From Pseudomonas pisciculturae (GTDB taxonomy: Bacteria; Pseudomonadota; Gammaproteobacteria; Pseudomonadales; Pseudomonadaceae): a DNA stretch of 64,000 nt. The translations under genes and the position numbers were made by a program. The notes below the pieces were generated by a model, which saw only the letters and a list, made by a program, of their open reading frames with translations, was not told the DNA's origin and did not search any database. Numbering within the stretch: position 1 is the stretch's first letter; each line of letters begins with the position of its first letter. Below are positions 6,370-15,200 of the stretch, piece after piece. The stretch covers positions 62,001 through 126,000 of the forward strand of contig NZ_JACVZE010000005.1 of assembly GCF_015461805.1 (NCBI RefSeq), in the 5' to 3' direction.

Positions 6370-8865
6370 TTACCACTGATAAGTGGCACTCGCCTGCACA
6401 GTGCGTTGTGAGCCATACCAGCACCACGAGTAGGAATAACACGACGCGACGTACTCTTTATTCGCCAGGTTGGTAGCGTTCAGGGCCAGGCGCAGGTTGT
6501 CCTTGAGGCTGGTGATGTTGGGGATGTCGTAATGCACCGCCGCGTCGAACAAGGTGTAGCCCGGCACTTTCAGGGTATTGGCGGTATCGCCCCAGGACGA
6601 ACCGACATAACGCGCACCGGCACCGGCGCCAAAGCCTTTGAGGTGGCCGTCGTGGAAGGTGTAGTCGGCCCAGGCCGAGGCTGTGTGGCGCGGTACGGCG
6701 TAGGTGGTGGTGCCTTTGGCCGAGAGCGTCGGGCCTTCGCCAATGTCGCCGATAGGTGAGTAGCGTACGGTGTTGTTGGACTGGCTGATGCGGTTGTCCA
6801 AGTACGCATAAGCTGCCGTGATATCGAGGTTGTCATTGAGGCTGGCCTTGCCTTCCAGTTCAAAACCACGCGATTGCACTTCGCCGTCCTGACTCTGGCA
6901 GCGGCCGCTGCCGCAGATGTGCTGAGGGTCCGGGTCGGTGGTCAGTACATTGGTCTGGCGCAGGTCGAAGATTGCCGCACTGATAAAACTATTGCTGCCT
7001 GGCGGCTGGTACTTGATGCCAATTTCGTATTGCTTGCCTTCGGTCGGCTGGAACACCGCCCCTTCATACCCCGTACCCGACTGCGGCTGGAACGACTCGG
7101 AATAGCTGGCATAAGGCGCCAGGCCATTATCGAATAGGTAGACCAGACCAATTCGCCCGGTAAAGGCTTTGTCATCCTGCGACGATTTGGACTTGGCGCC
7201 CGCCCTCAGCGTGCTGCTATCGGTGCTTGCCCAGTCATAGCGGCCTCCCATCAACAACACCCACTTGTCCCACTTCATCTGCTCCTGCAAGTACACGCCC
7301 GTCTGTTCGCTACGCGACGTGACGTCGGAGGTGTAAGCCGGTACCGGCACCGCAGCGCCGTACACTGGGTCGAAAATATCGAGGGTCGGCCCAGCCTTGT
7401 ACACGCCCGAGCCCGACAAGGTATCGGTGTTGGTGTATTGGTAGTCCAACCCCATCAACAAGGTATGTTGCAACGGGCCCGTATCGAATTTGGCCTGAAG
7501 CTGGTTGTCGAGCGCGTAGGCATCCATGTCGACATCACTGGCGATGGTCGAACGCTGGATGGTGCGGTAATCCGACAACAACACATTGCTGTAGAGGCTG
7601 CGGTACTGCCCTTCGGTATGCAGGTAGCGCGCGTTCTGGCGTACGGTCCACACATCGTCGAAGTGATGTTCGAAGGCGTAGCCGATAGAGTAATACTCGC
7701 GGTCGCTTTTCTCGAAGCCCTTCTCACCGTCATAAAAATCCACATCGATGTCGCGCCCCACAGGGCTGTGCAACACCGAGCCCCAAGCCGGTACGGAACC
7801 GTAGGACGCGCCCTTGGGGTCCTTCTGGAAATGCCCGAGCAGGGTCAGCGAGGTGTTTTCATCCGGCCGCCAGGTAAAAGCCGTGGACAGCGACTGGCGA
7901 CGGGTTTCAGTGTGTTCGACCTGCCCATCTGCATCGTCGAAAAGGCCGGCCACGCGGTAGGAATACACACCCTGATCGTCAATCGGCCCACTCAGGTCAA
8001 AGGTGGTGCGCTTCTTGTCGAAGGTGCCGTATTCCACGCCAATCTCATGGAACGGCGTGTCCAGCGGGCGCTTGCTGACCATGTTGATCACACCGCTGGG
8101 CGTGCCCTGCCCGTACAAAACCGAGGCCGGGCCACGCAGCACTTCAACGCGTTCCAGGTCGAAAGCATCCTTTTGCGGCAAGGCGTCACGGCTTGATGGC
8201 ATGCGCAGGCCATCAAGGTAAGTCGCCGGCGAGAAACCGCGGATGGTCAACTGGTCGAGACGCGATGCGGTGGCACCACGGGTTTCCGGGACCACAGCGG
8301 CGCTGTAGCGCAGGATCTGATTGAGGCTCTCGGCGTTTTGCGCACGCATCTGGTCTTTGGTGACGACCGAGATCGACTGCGGCGTTTCGATAATCGGCGT
8401 ATCGGTCTTCGTGCCCGACAGGCTGCGCGTTGCTACATAACCCGCCACCGGCCCGGTCGGGCTCTCGGCCTGGTAGGCGCCGCTGATGGTGGTGGCCTGA
8501 AGCTCCATGGCGCCACCGTTATCCGGGATGGTTTCAAGGCGGTAGCGATCGGCGGAAATCTTCACGGCTTGCAGGCCACTGCCGGCCAGCAATTGGTTCA
8601 GGGCCACGTCGGTGTCGTATTGCCCACTCAGGCCATTGCTGCGCTTGCCGCGGGTCAGGCTTGCATCAAACGCCAGTACCAGCCCCGCTTGCTCGGCCAG
8701 GCTGTTAAGGGCCTGGCTCAGGTCACCGGCAGGAATCGAGAAGGCGCGCACAGCGCTGCTGGTTTCTGCGGCGAAGGAGGACTGAACGGTGAGCAACGGT
8801 ACAGCGGCAAAAGCCATCGCCACGGACAAGGCCAGTGGATGCAAGGGACGAGCAAGGCGCGACAT
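6370..8865 (-). CDS. TonB-dependent siderophore receptor with STN signalling domain (FhuA/FiuA-like)
   Basis: The 831-residue outer-membrane protein has a signal peptide (ends VQSSFAAE) and an STN domain at about residues 40-110 (FSIPAGDLSQALNSLAEQAG). A plug follows at about 150-270 (ETPQSISVVTKDQMRAQN, RGFSPATYLDGLRMPS, VEVLRGPASVLYGQGTPSG), then a 22-strand barrel ending in the aromatic ASATYQW. The CYSYSWCWYGSQRTV segment near the C-terminus resembles ferrichrome (FhuA-like) receptors, so a hydroxamate siderophore is likely. The STN domain implies signalling to a periplasmic anti-sigma factor, but none is encoded beside it. The gene is monocistronic; I found no convincing Fur box. Confidence 0.92.
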   Translation of the reverse strand: MSRLARPLHPLALSVAMAFAAVPLLTVQSSFAAETSSAVRAFSIPAGDLSQALNSLAEQAGLVLAFDASLTRGKRSNGLSGQYDTDVALNQLLAGSGLQAVKISADRYRLETIPDNGGAMELQATTISGAYQAESPTGPVAGYVATRSLSGTKTDTPIIETPQSISVVTKDQMRAQNAESLNQILRYSAAVVPETRGATASRLDQLTIRGFSPATYLDGLRMPSSRDALPQKDAFDLERVEVLRGPASVLYGQGTPSGVINMVSKRPLDTPFHEIGVEYGTFDKKRTTFDLSGPIDDQGVYSYRVAGLFDDADGQVEHTETRRQSLSTAFTWRPDENTSLTLLGHFQKDPKGASYGSVPAWGSVLHSPVGRDIDVDFYDGEKGFEKSDREYYSIGYAFEHHFDDVWTVRQNARYLHTEGQYRSLYSNVLLSDYRTIQRSTIASDVDMDAYALDNQLQAKFDTGPLQHTLLMGLDYQYTNTDTLSGSGVYKAGPTLDIFDPVYGAAVPVPAYTSDVTSRSEQTGVYLQEQMKWDKWVLLMGGRYDWASTDSSTLRAGAKSKSSQDDKAFTGRIGLVYLFDNGLAPYASYSESFQPQSGTGYEGAVFQPTEGKQYEIGIKYQPPGSNSFISAAIFDLRQTNVLTTDPDPQHICGSGRCQSQDGEVQSRGFELEGKASLNDNLDITAAYAYLDNRISQSNNTVRYSPIGDIGEGPTLSAKGTTTYAVPRHTASAWADYTFHDGHLKGFGAGAGARYVGSSWGDTANTLKVPGYTLFDAAVHYDIPNITSLKDNLRLALNATNLANKEYVASCYSYSWCWYGSQRTVQASATYQW

Positions 8866-9118
8866 GGGAAATCCTGCGTAATGGAGGTTCTATTAACCAT
8901 GACGGCCAGGTCGAGAAATCGGGCAAGGATGAGATCTACTTTTATTTGAGAAAGTGTTCGGCAATCAGCGGGATCGGTTTTTTGTGTAGCTTTTTGAGTG
9001 GCTTTCTTGCGGTTTTGCCCCGTCCCCGGTGAGCCTTTTCTGATTTTTCCTGCCGTTCATCCAGCCGCTTTTTACTGCGGCATTCTCCGACGCCTTGCCC
9101 TCTGCCGAGACGTCACGG

Positions 9119-12100
9119 ATGACCAACGCTTCCCACATTGCCCTTATCGAACATGAACTCGATGGTTTTCATCAGAGCCTGGGGATCTATCGCCAGCAGA
9201 TGAACGCCTGGTATGCGCGTGCGTTGGATTCGGTGAGTCATGCGGCGGACTTGCCGTCGTTGCTGGGGATGGATCGGGTGCTGCGGGTGGGGGATTCGCA
9301 GCGGTCGGTGAGCATGACTGATCCGGATTTTATCGGCGCTGTTGCCATGTGCGAGCTCGGCGGTGAGCTGAAGATCGAAAGCAAATTCGAGTCAGTGTAT
9401 GACGTGCCGATTGGTGAGATTCCGGTCGAAGTGATCGGGCTCGATGACGGCAGTTCAACCGTGATCATGCTCGATGAGCACGGTAAGGGCTCACACCACT
9501 GCGCGGCTGGAGGGCATTACCAAGTAAGGGTTCAGGGCGGGGTTTCTGCTGAGCAGGTGGACGCGTTGTTTGCCTCCTACGCCGGGCTGACGGCGGATCT
9601 GGAGCAGTGGCTTCGCGGGCAATGGAAAGATTTTCGGCCCTACTGGGAACAGTCCACCGCCAGCGCGATTGGCAGCGGGTTACTGGCAGGCAGTTGGGCG
9701 GCAATTCGTGATGTGTGGGACAGCATCAAGCTGGTGCAGGCGATTCTTGCAGACCCGTTGAAGTACGTCGAAGAGCTGGGCGCGCAAGCCGCTTCGTTGG
9801 CAAAAATCGCCACCGATGCACCCAAGGTCATGGCGCAGGCGATGCTGCTGGCCAGTGATGAAGCGGCGCTGTTTCTGCTGCTGCGCACGGCGATGGTGTG
9901 GCTCGACGCTTTGCCGCCCAGTGCGCTCGCCGAGGTCGCGGCGGGGTTGGTGGTGTCGTTGTTGATTGATCTGGTGATTGCGGTGGTGCTGACCATCGCG
10001 TTGCAGGCGGCAGGTGTGGCGTATTTGACGTTGCGATTGGTCAGGTACGGCAAGCAGATTCTTCAAGCTGCTGTGAGTTTTGTTAAAGGGCTGCTGGAGA
10101 TTCTGAGCAAGTTTATGCAGGCGGTGGATCGCTACAAAGCGGTGGCGGTTCGCGGGGTGGTTGGCGGGTTAAAGCAAGGCACGATGCAGATGCGCTGGAA
10201 GGCGCGGCAGAACGCGGCGCCTGTAAAAAAAGAACACGTTGACGATGTGCCTGCTTCTGGGAAAAACCAGAACGGCGAAGCGGCTTCAAGTGCGGATAAA
10301 ACCGCTACCAACGGCTGCCCGGTGTCGATGGTTACCGGGGAAGAATTGTTGACGTTGGTTGACGGTTCGCTGGACGGGATTTTGCCGTTTGAGTGGACCC
10401 GGTTGTACCGCACCAGTGCCGTGGAAGTGGATTGCGGGTTGGGGTTTGGTTGGAGCCACTCGCTGGCGCATCGACTTCAGGTTTCCGGTGAATCGGTGGT
10501 GTGGACGGACCATGAAAATCGGTCGATTGTCCTGCCCTTGCCCTCTTCTTCTCGGCCTGCGATTACCAATAGCTTGGCCGAAGCGGCAATCTATCTGGGC
10601 GAAAAGCCGGATGAATTGGTGCTGGCTCAAGCGTCGCGTTTTTACCATTTCGTTAACGGGTCGCTGACAGCGATCAGCGATGCGTATGGCAACCGCCTGC
10701 GTGTTTCCCGTGACGTTTTGGGGCGTATTGAGCGAATAGATAACGGTGTTGGGCGCTCGTTGTTTTTGCGCTACTCGGCCGACCGCATCGTGGCGGTGGA
10801 TTACCAGATTCAACGGGCAAAGGGTTATGAGCCCTACGTCTGGGTGACCGAACAAAGCGTTGTTTCCTACGCCTATGACGCACTTGGAAGGTTGGTTTCA
10901 GCGACCAACGCTGTAGGCGAAAGCGAGACTTATCGATACGACGACCAGCACGTCATTCTTGAGCGCGGCCTAGCCGGTGGGGCGAGTTTCTTCTGGGAGT
11001 GGGAAAGATCTGGCAAGGCGGCGCGATGTGTCCGGCACTGGGCCAGTTTTTCGCAAATGGACACGCGCTACACCTGGGACGACAGCGACCACGTAACAGT
11101 GTTTAACGCCGATGGCAGCCAGGAAGTCTATGTGCATGACCAGCGCGCAAGGCTGGTGCAGCGGGTTGATCCGGACGGTGCGGAGCACTTCAAGTCCTAC
11201 GACGACAAGGGCCGGCTGACGGTCGAGCAAGACCCGCTGGGAGCGGTGACGGCGTATCAGTACGACGACGCCGGGCGTTTGGTTGCGTTTTTTCCGGGGG
11301 ATGATGAGCCGACGACCTACGAGCATGACAACGGTTTCGTACGGGTTGTTCGGCGTGGTGAGGCGGTTTGGAAGTATGAAAGAAATGATCAGGGCGATAT
11401 CACGCGCAGGATTGATCCTGATGGGCATTTCACCGATTACACCTACAACAAACACGGGCAGCTGATTGGGGTTTGGTACCCGGATAACAGTAGCCAGCGG
11501 CTGGTCTGGAATTCGCGCGGACAGCTCACTGAAGAACATTTGCCCAACGGCGGTATCAAGCGCTATCGCTATGACGATATTGGGCGGCAGGTTGCGCGTG
11601 AGGACGAGCACGGTGCGCTGACCCAATATCAGTGGGACAGCGTCGGGCGCTTGGTTCGAATCGTTTTACCGGGCGGTGCTTGTAGGGAATACAGCTACAA
11701 CCCCTACGGAAAAATCACCGCCGTGCGCGATGAACTTGGGCGCGTCACGCGCTACGAATACGCGGATGGGCTGCACCTGATCAGCCGTCGCATCAACGCT
11801 GACGGCACCCAGGTTAAATACCGCTACGACAACGTTCGGTTGTTGCTGACCGAGATTGAAAACGAGGTCGGTGAAACCTACCGGTTGCAGTATCACCCTA
11901 GTGGCCTGATCCAACAGGAAACCGGATTCGACGGCCAGCGCACTGCTTACGTCTACGACCTCAATAGCAACCTCCAGGAAAAGACCGAGCATGGCGATGA
12001 CGGCAGTCAGCTCATTACCCGCTACGAGCGGGATCACGCCGGGCGACTCGTACGAAAAACTCTTCCCGACAGCAGTGTTGTTGACTACGCCTACGACCGC

Positions 12101-13741
12101 CAGGGCAATCTCCTTAGCGTCGACGACAGCCACTGGTTTTTAGCCTACGAATACGATCAACAAAACCGTCTCACCGCCGAGCACCAAGGCTGGGGCACCT
12201 TGCGTTACGGCTATGACGCCTGCGGTCAGCTCAAAAACCTGCGCCTGCCCGACAACAATCGCCTCGTCTTCAATCACGCCAAAGGCGGCCACCTCGCCAC
12301 TGTAGAACTCAACGGTTCACCCCTTACCTCGCACCTCTTCAAATCCGGCCAGGAACACCAACGCCAACAAGGTCAACTCCTTAGCCACTACCACTACGAC
12401 GACCAACAGCGCCTCCACGCCCACGCCGTCACCCAACAAAATCACTACCTCTACCAACGCCAATACGACTACGACAAATCCAGCAACCTCACCCGCCTGC
12501 TCGACACCCGCAAAGGCGAGCACCGTTACCAGTACGACCCACTCAACCGCCTGACACGCGCCGATCATTGCCAAGACCTGCAAGAGCGCTTCGCCCACGA
12601 TCCAGCCAGCAACCTGCTAATGCAAGACCGCCCCGGCCCCGACATCGTGGCCGGCAATCGTCTGCTGATACAGGGCGACAACCACTACGACTACGACGCC
12701 TTCGGCAACCTCATCCGCGAGCGACGCGGCAAGGGTCATCAACTCGTCACTGAATACCGCTACGACTGCCAACATCGGTTAGTCGAAGTCAAAAAACCCA
12801 ACGGCCAAACCGCCAGCTACCGCTATGACCCATTTGGCCGACGCGTCAGCAAAACCATCGATGGCATCACCACGGAGTTCTTCTGGCAAGGCGACAAACT
12901 GATCGCCGAACACCACAAAGATAAATACCGCAGTTATATCTACGAGCCCGACAGCTTTCGCCCGCTGGTACTACTGGAAGGCTACGGCCCCAAAGCCACC
13001 AAACCTTACCACTACCAACTCGACCACCTCGGCACACCCCAGGAACTCACCACTCCCGAGGGCGAAATAGTCTGGTCTGCCCACTACCGCGCCTACGGCG
13101 AAATCTCCCGACTCGACATCGGAAAAATCGACAATCCACTGCGTTTCCAAGGCCAGTACTTCGACGAAGAAAGCGGCCTGCACTACAACCGCCATCGCTA
13201 CTACAATCCGGACCTTGGTCGTTACCTGACGCCCGATCCGGTTAAGTTGGCGGGTGGGATCAACGGGTATCAGTACGCATCCAACCCTACGGGATGGATA
13301 GACCCGCTCGGGCTGAACGCTTGTCCAGGTGGAGATGGTTGTAAACCAGAAACAAGTGTTGAGCCCTCGACCCATAAAGCCAGTGTGGATGAAGGGCTTC
13401 CTTCTACCCCTCTTGTCCATGGAGTCGATGCTAAAACTTTAGACAGAACCCACAGCATTGAAGGAAAACGGTCAACCAAGAAAGTTGAGGAAATTTCCCA
13501 CAAAATGCGAAGCAACGGATATGACATTAACGAACCCATTGAAGTGGTCGAACATAATGAGCGGCGCTATATTATTGACGGGCACCACAGAACTGCTGCT
13601 GCAAGACAGACACATACACCTGTTACGATAAAGCTAATCAGGGACATCGAAACCCACAAAAGCACGTTCAACAGCACGCAAGAAGTTATAGATGCGTCAA
13701 ATGCGGTTGGACTCGATAGATTGGATAGGCCAAGGCGATGA
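9119..13741 (+). CDS. Rhs polymorphic toxin with C-terminal ParB-like domain
   Basis: About 1540 residues. The N-terminal 380 residues contain two or three hydrophobic helices (AEVAAGLVVSLLIDLVIAVV). A DUF6531 segment follows (GCPVSMVTGEELL, LPFEWTRLYRTS), then a long array of YD/RHS repeats (YRYDDxGRL-type). The Rhs core reads LRFQGQYFDEESGLHYNRHR and ends at DPLGL (bases 13301-13315). After this conserved cut point the 141-residue tip changes composition and carries IDGHHRTAAARQ, a ParB/Srx-like nuclease motif. The protein should be a self-shielding cage delivering a nuclease-like toxin, probably through type VI secretion or contact. ATG 9119 is chosen over an upstream TTG (9095). The next gene overlaps by four bases and should encode immunity. 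Confidence 0.93.
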   Translation: MTNASHIALIEHELDGFHQSLGIYRQQMNAWYARALDSVSHAADLPSLLGMDRVLRVGDSQRSVSMTDPDFIGAVAMCELGGELKIESKFESVYDVPIGEIPVEVIGLDDGSSTVIMLDEHGKGSHHCAAGGHYQVRVQGGVSAEQVDALFASYAGLTADLEQWLRGQWKDFRPYWEQSTASAIGSGLLAGSWAAIRDVWDSIKLVQAILADPLKYVEELGAQAASLAKIATDAPKVMAQAMLLASDEAALFLLLRTAMVWLDALPPSALAEVAAGLVVSLLIDLVIAVVLTIALQAAGVAYLTLRLVRYGKQILQAAVSFVKGLLEILSKFMQAVDRYKAVAVRGVVGGLKQGTMQMRWKARQNAAPVKKEHVDDVPASGKNQNGEAASSADKTATNGCPVSMVTGEELLTLVDGSLDGILPFEWTRLYRTSAVEVDCGLGFGWSHSLAHRLQVSGESVVWTDHENRSIVLPLPSSSRPAITNSLAEAAIYLGEKPDELVLAQASRFYHFVNGSLTAISDAYGNRLRVSRDVLGRIERIDNGVGRSLFLRYSADRIVAVDYQIQRAKGYEPYVWVTEQSVVSYAYDALGRLVSATNAVGESETYRYDDQHVILERGLAGGASFFWEWERSGKAARCVRHWASFSQMDTRYTWDDSDHVTVFNADGSQEVYVHDQRARLVQRVDPDGAEHFKSYDDKGRLTVEQDPLGAVTAYQYDDAGRLVAFFPGDDEPTTYEHDNGFVRVVRRGEAVWKYERNDQGDITRRIDPDGHFTDYTYNKHGQLIGVWYPDNSSQRLVWNSRGQLTEEHLPNGGIKRYRYDDIGRQVAREDEHGALTQYQWDSVGRLVRIVLPGGACREYSYNPYGKITAVRDELGRVTRYEYADGLHLISRRINADGTQVKYRYDNVRLLLTEIENEVGETYRLQYHPSGLIQQETGFDGQRTAYVYDLNSNLQEKTEHGDDGSQLITRYERDHAGRLVRKTLPDSSVVDYAYDRQGNLLSVDDSHWFLAYEYDQQNRLTAEHQGWGTLRYGYDACGQLKNLRLPDNNRLVFNHAKGGHLATVELNGSPLTSHLFKSGQEHQRQQGQLLSHYHYDDQQRLHAHAVTQQNHYLYQRQYDYDKSSNLTRLLDTRKGEHRYQYDPLNRLTRADHCQDLQERFAHDPASNLLMQDRPGPDIVAGNRLLIQGDNHYDYDAFGNLIRERRGKGHQLVTEYRYDCQHRLVEVKKPNGQTASYRYDPFGRRVSKTIDGITTEFFWQGDKLIAEHHKDKYRSYIYEPDSFRPLVLLEGYGPKATKPYHYQLDHLGTPQELTTPEGEIVWSAHYRAYGEISRLDIGKIDNPLRFQGQYFDEESGLHYNRHRYYNPDLGRYLTPDPVKLAGGINGYQYASNPTGWIDPLGLNACPGGDGCKPETSVEPSTHKASVDEGLPSTPLVHGVDAKTLDRTHSIEGKRSTKKVEEISHKMRSNGYDINEPIEVVEHNERRYIIDGHHRTAAARQTHTPVTIKLIRDIETHKSTFNSTQEVIDASNAVGLDRLDRPRR

Positions 13742-14148
13742 AAACACCAACCTTAGAAAACTTGATCACGGAGTATTTAGCGCAGGTACAAAAAGCGACA
13801 GACCTGCTTGAGCAGTCATTTGGAACCAAAAACATTCTGAGGCTTTGGCGATCCAACAAAATCCCACAAAGAGGTTCAGTCACCGACGACGTAACTTACG
13901 AACTGCATGGGATTGGTTGCAGCGTTTGCCTGTCTGAGATATGTGTTGACTTTGATTACGGCCCAGACGGTAGGGTTGACGGATTCGACCCTTGGCGACT
14001 GTATATGTACGCATGTGAAGTGCCACGAAAGTTTAAGAAATATACTGATAAAGAATTTCTGGATCGTGAGTTTGACGAGTATTTGAAAAAAGGCAAAGCT
14101 CAAAAAATTAACGAATCCATATCCAACTTGTACTTTATGCAACCTTAA
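13738..14148 (+). CDS. Probable immunity protein for the Rhs toxin (DUF6896-like)
   Basis: A 136-residue acidic cytoplasmic protein starting MKTPTLENLITEYLAQVQ. Its centre reads YELHGIGCSVC and VDFDYGPDGRVDGFDPWRLY, a pattern I associate with DUF6896 proteins found next to toxins. Its ATG overlaps the stop of the Rhs gene (ATGA). It is visibly more AT-rich than the Rhs core, as is the toxin tip, fitting a tip/immunity cassette acquired together. By position it should bind and neutralise the ParB-like tip. The domain name is from memory; the immunity role is inferred from context. Confidence 0.8.
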   Translation: MKTPTLENLITEYLAQVQKATDLLEQSFGTKNILRLWRSNKIPQRGSVTDDVTYELHGIGCSVCLSEICVDFDYGPDGRVDGFDPWRLYMYACEVPRKFKKYTDKEFLDREFDEYLKKGKAQKINESISNLYFMQP

Positions 14149-14154
14149 CCGCTG

Positions 14155-14176
14155 GACCTGATCGCTTGATCAGGTC
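14155..14176. terminator. Hairpin between convergent genes
   Basis: A nine-base perfect stem (GACCTGATC at 14155-14163, GATCAGGTC at 14168-14176) closes a four-base loop just after the immunity gene. No T-run of more than four follows on either strand, so it is a weak or factor-assisted terminator serving the immunity gene and the convergent DUF3995 gene. Confidence 0.5.
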
Positions 14177-14185
14177 GAAAAGCCC

Positions 14186-14623
14186 TCACCCCCACGCCAC
14201 CACCAACAACCCCACCCCCAACACCAAACACAACGGCGAATAAAAATACGTATCCCACCTGGCAAACCTTGACCCACCCACCTTCTTGAAAAACCCCACC
14301 AACTCCGAATCCCCAATCGCCCTGGCAAACATCACCACGGCAATCGCGCTGATCCCCCACTGTAACGCCCCGTGAGATACCGCCGAAAAATACAGCCCGG
14401 CCCGCAGGCACACCAGTAGCGCAATGGCCACCAGCCCCATCGCCACCAAAAAAGTACCCAGCGCTGAAGGTTTGAACGCCGGCCTCGGCCCGCTGGCAAA
14501 CTCGCCGGGCAGTTGGGGAATGACCGCCTGGAAGCCCAGCTTGCCGCCGGCCGCCCAGTACAGGTGAACCATGCTGATGCAGGTGAAAACCCCGACGATC
14601 CATCGCGCGATGACAAAGCTCAT
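14186..14623 (-). CDS. DUF3995 membrane protein
   Basis: The 145-residue protein has four predicted membrane helices and starts MSFVIARWIVGVFTCISMVHLYWAAGG. The conserved VHLYWAAGGKLG and an FARWDTYFYSPLCLVLG C-terminus match the DUF3995 family of small inner-membrane proteins. AGGGAGCG lies at good spacing before the ATG, which decides this start over a longer upstream frame. It is divergent from the DUF2946 gene, 93 bases away. Function unknown. Confidence 0.85.
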   Translation of the reverse strand: MSFVIARWIVGVFTCISMVHLYWAAGGKLGFQAVIPQLPGEFASGPRPAFKPSALGTFLVAMGLVAIALLVCLRAGLYFSAVSHGALQWGISAIAVVMFARAIGDSELVGFFKKVGGSRFARWDTYFYSPLCLVLGVGLLVVAWG

Positions 14624-14716
14624 GGCTGACGCTCCCTGAAAATGTGCGAATGAGGATAGTCGCCCAGTGATTTTTTGCAGGCATTTCGTCGGGCGCTGGT
14701 GGTAAAGTTGCGCCCC

Positions 14717-15106
14717 ATGAAATTCGCCCGTGCCGATCGCTCGCTCATTGCCTGGATGCTTTATTGCTGCGTCCTGTTCAATGCGTTCGCCTGCAGCATT
14801 GGTCATGGGCAGATGGTGGGGATGCAGCTTAATGGCATCGGCGGCCAGTTCTGTACGGTAGACCCGCGCACGCAAGCGCCCAAGCCGTCCAACTCCATCG
14901 ATGAGAGTCTGCCGACGCTGTCCAAGGCGTTTGGTTGCCCGCTATGCTCCACTGGGGGCATGGGCCCGGCGCTCAACTCCAGCCTGAATGTGGCGGTGTT
15001 ACCGCAACCCCATGCGCCACCGCCTGCGATCATCGCCAGCGCTGACATCCCTGCCCGCTTCACCTGGCCCACGGCTCACCCGCGCGCGCCGCCCGCCTTC
15101 GCCTGA
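14717..15106 (+). CDS. DUF2946 protein
   Basis: A 129-residue protein with a hydrophobic N-terminus (SLIAWMLYCCVLFNAFACSIGHGQM) and a mature part holding CPLCS and many prolines, a layout typical of DUF2946 proteins. Such genes commonly precede TonB-dependent receptors, including copper receptors, and the same holds here: the receptor starts 94 bases downstream on the same strand. It probably resides in the periplasm or inner membrane. A metal-handling role is inferred from the Cys/His/Met content and neighbourhood only. Confidence 0.8.
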   Translation: MKFARADRSLIAWMLYCCVLFNAFACSIGHGQMVGMQLNGIGGQFCTVDPRTQAPKPSNSIDESLPTLSKAFGCPLCSTGGMGPALNSSLNVAVLPQPHAPPPAIIASADIPARFTWPTAHPRAPPAFA

Positions 15107-15200
15107 TTCCTTCGCTTTCTGATCTGCACCGGCCACGGTTTCCATTAGGAAAACGGGCGGCTGTGCGTTGTTTTCAAGCCAAGTTTTTCAGGATTCAACC

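Noticed and set aside
9095..9118. Upstream TTG start for the Rhs gene
   Set aside because: The ATG at 9119 is only eight codons downstream and more likely; no good ribosome binding site favours the TTG.
8866..9118. Possible Fur box upstream of the STN receptor
   Set aside because: The AT-rich segment near 8930-8955 does not match the 19-base Fur consensus well enough to report.
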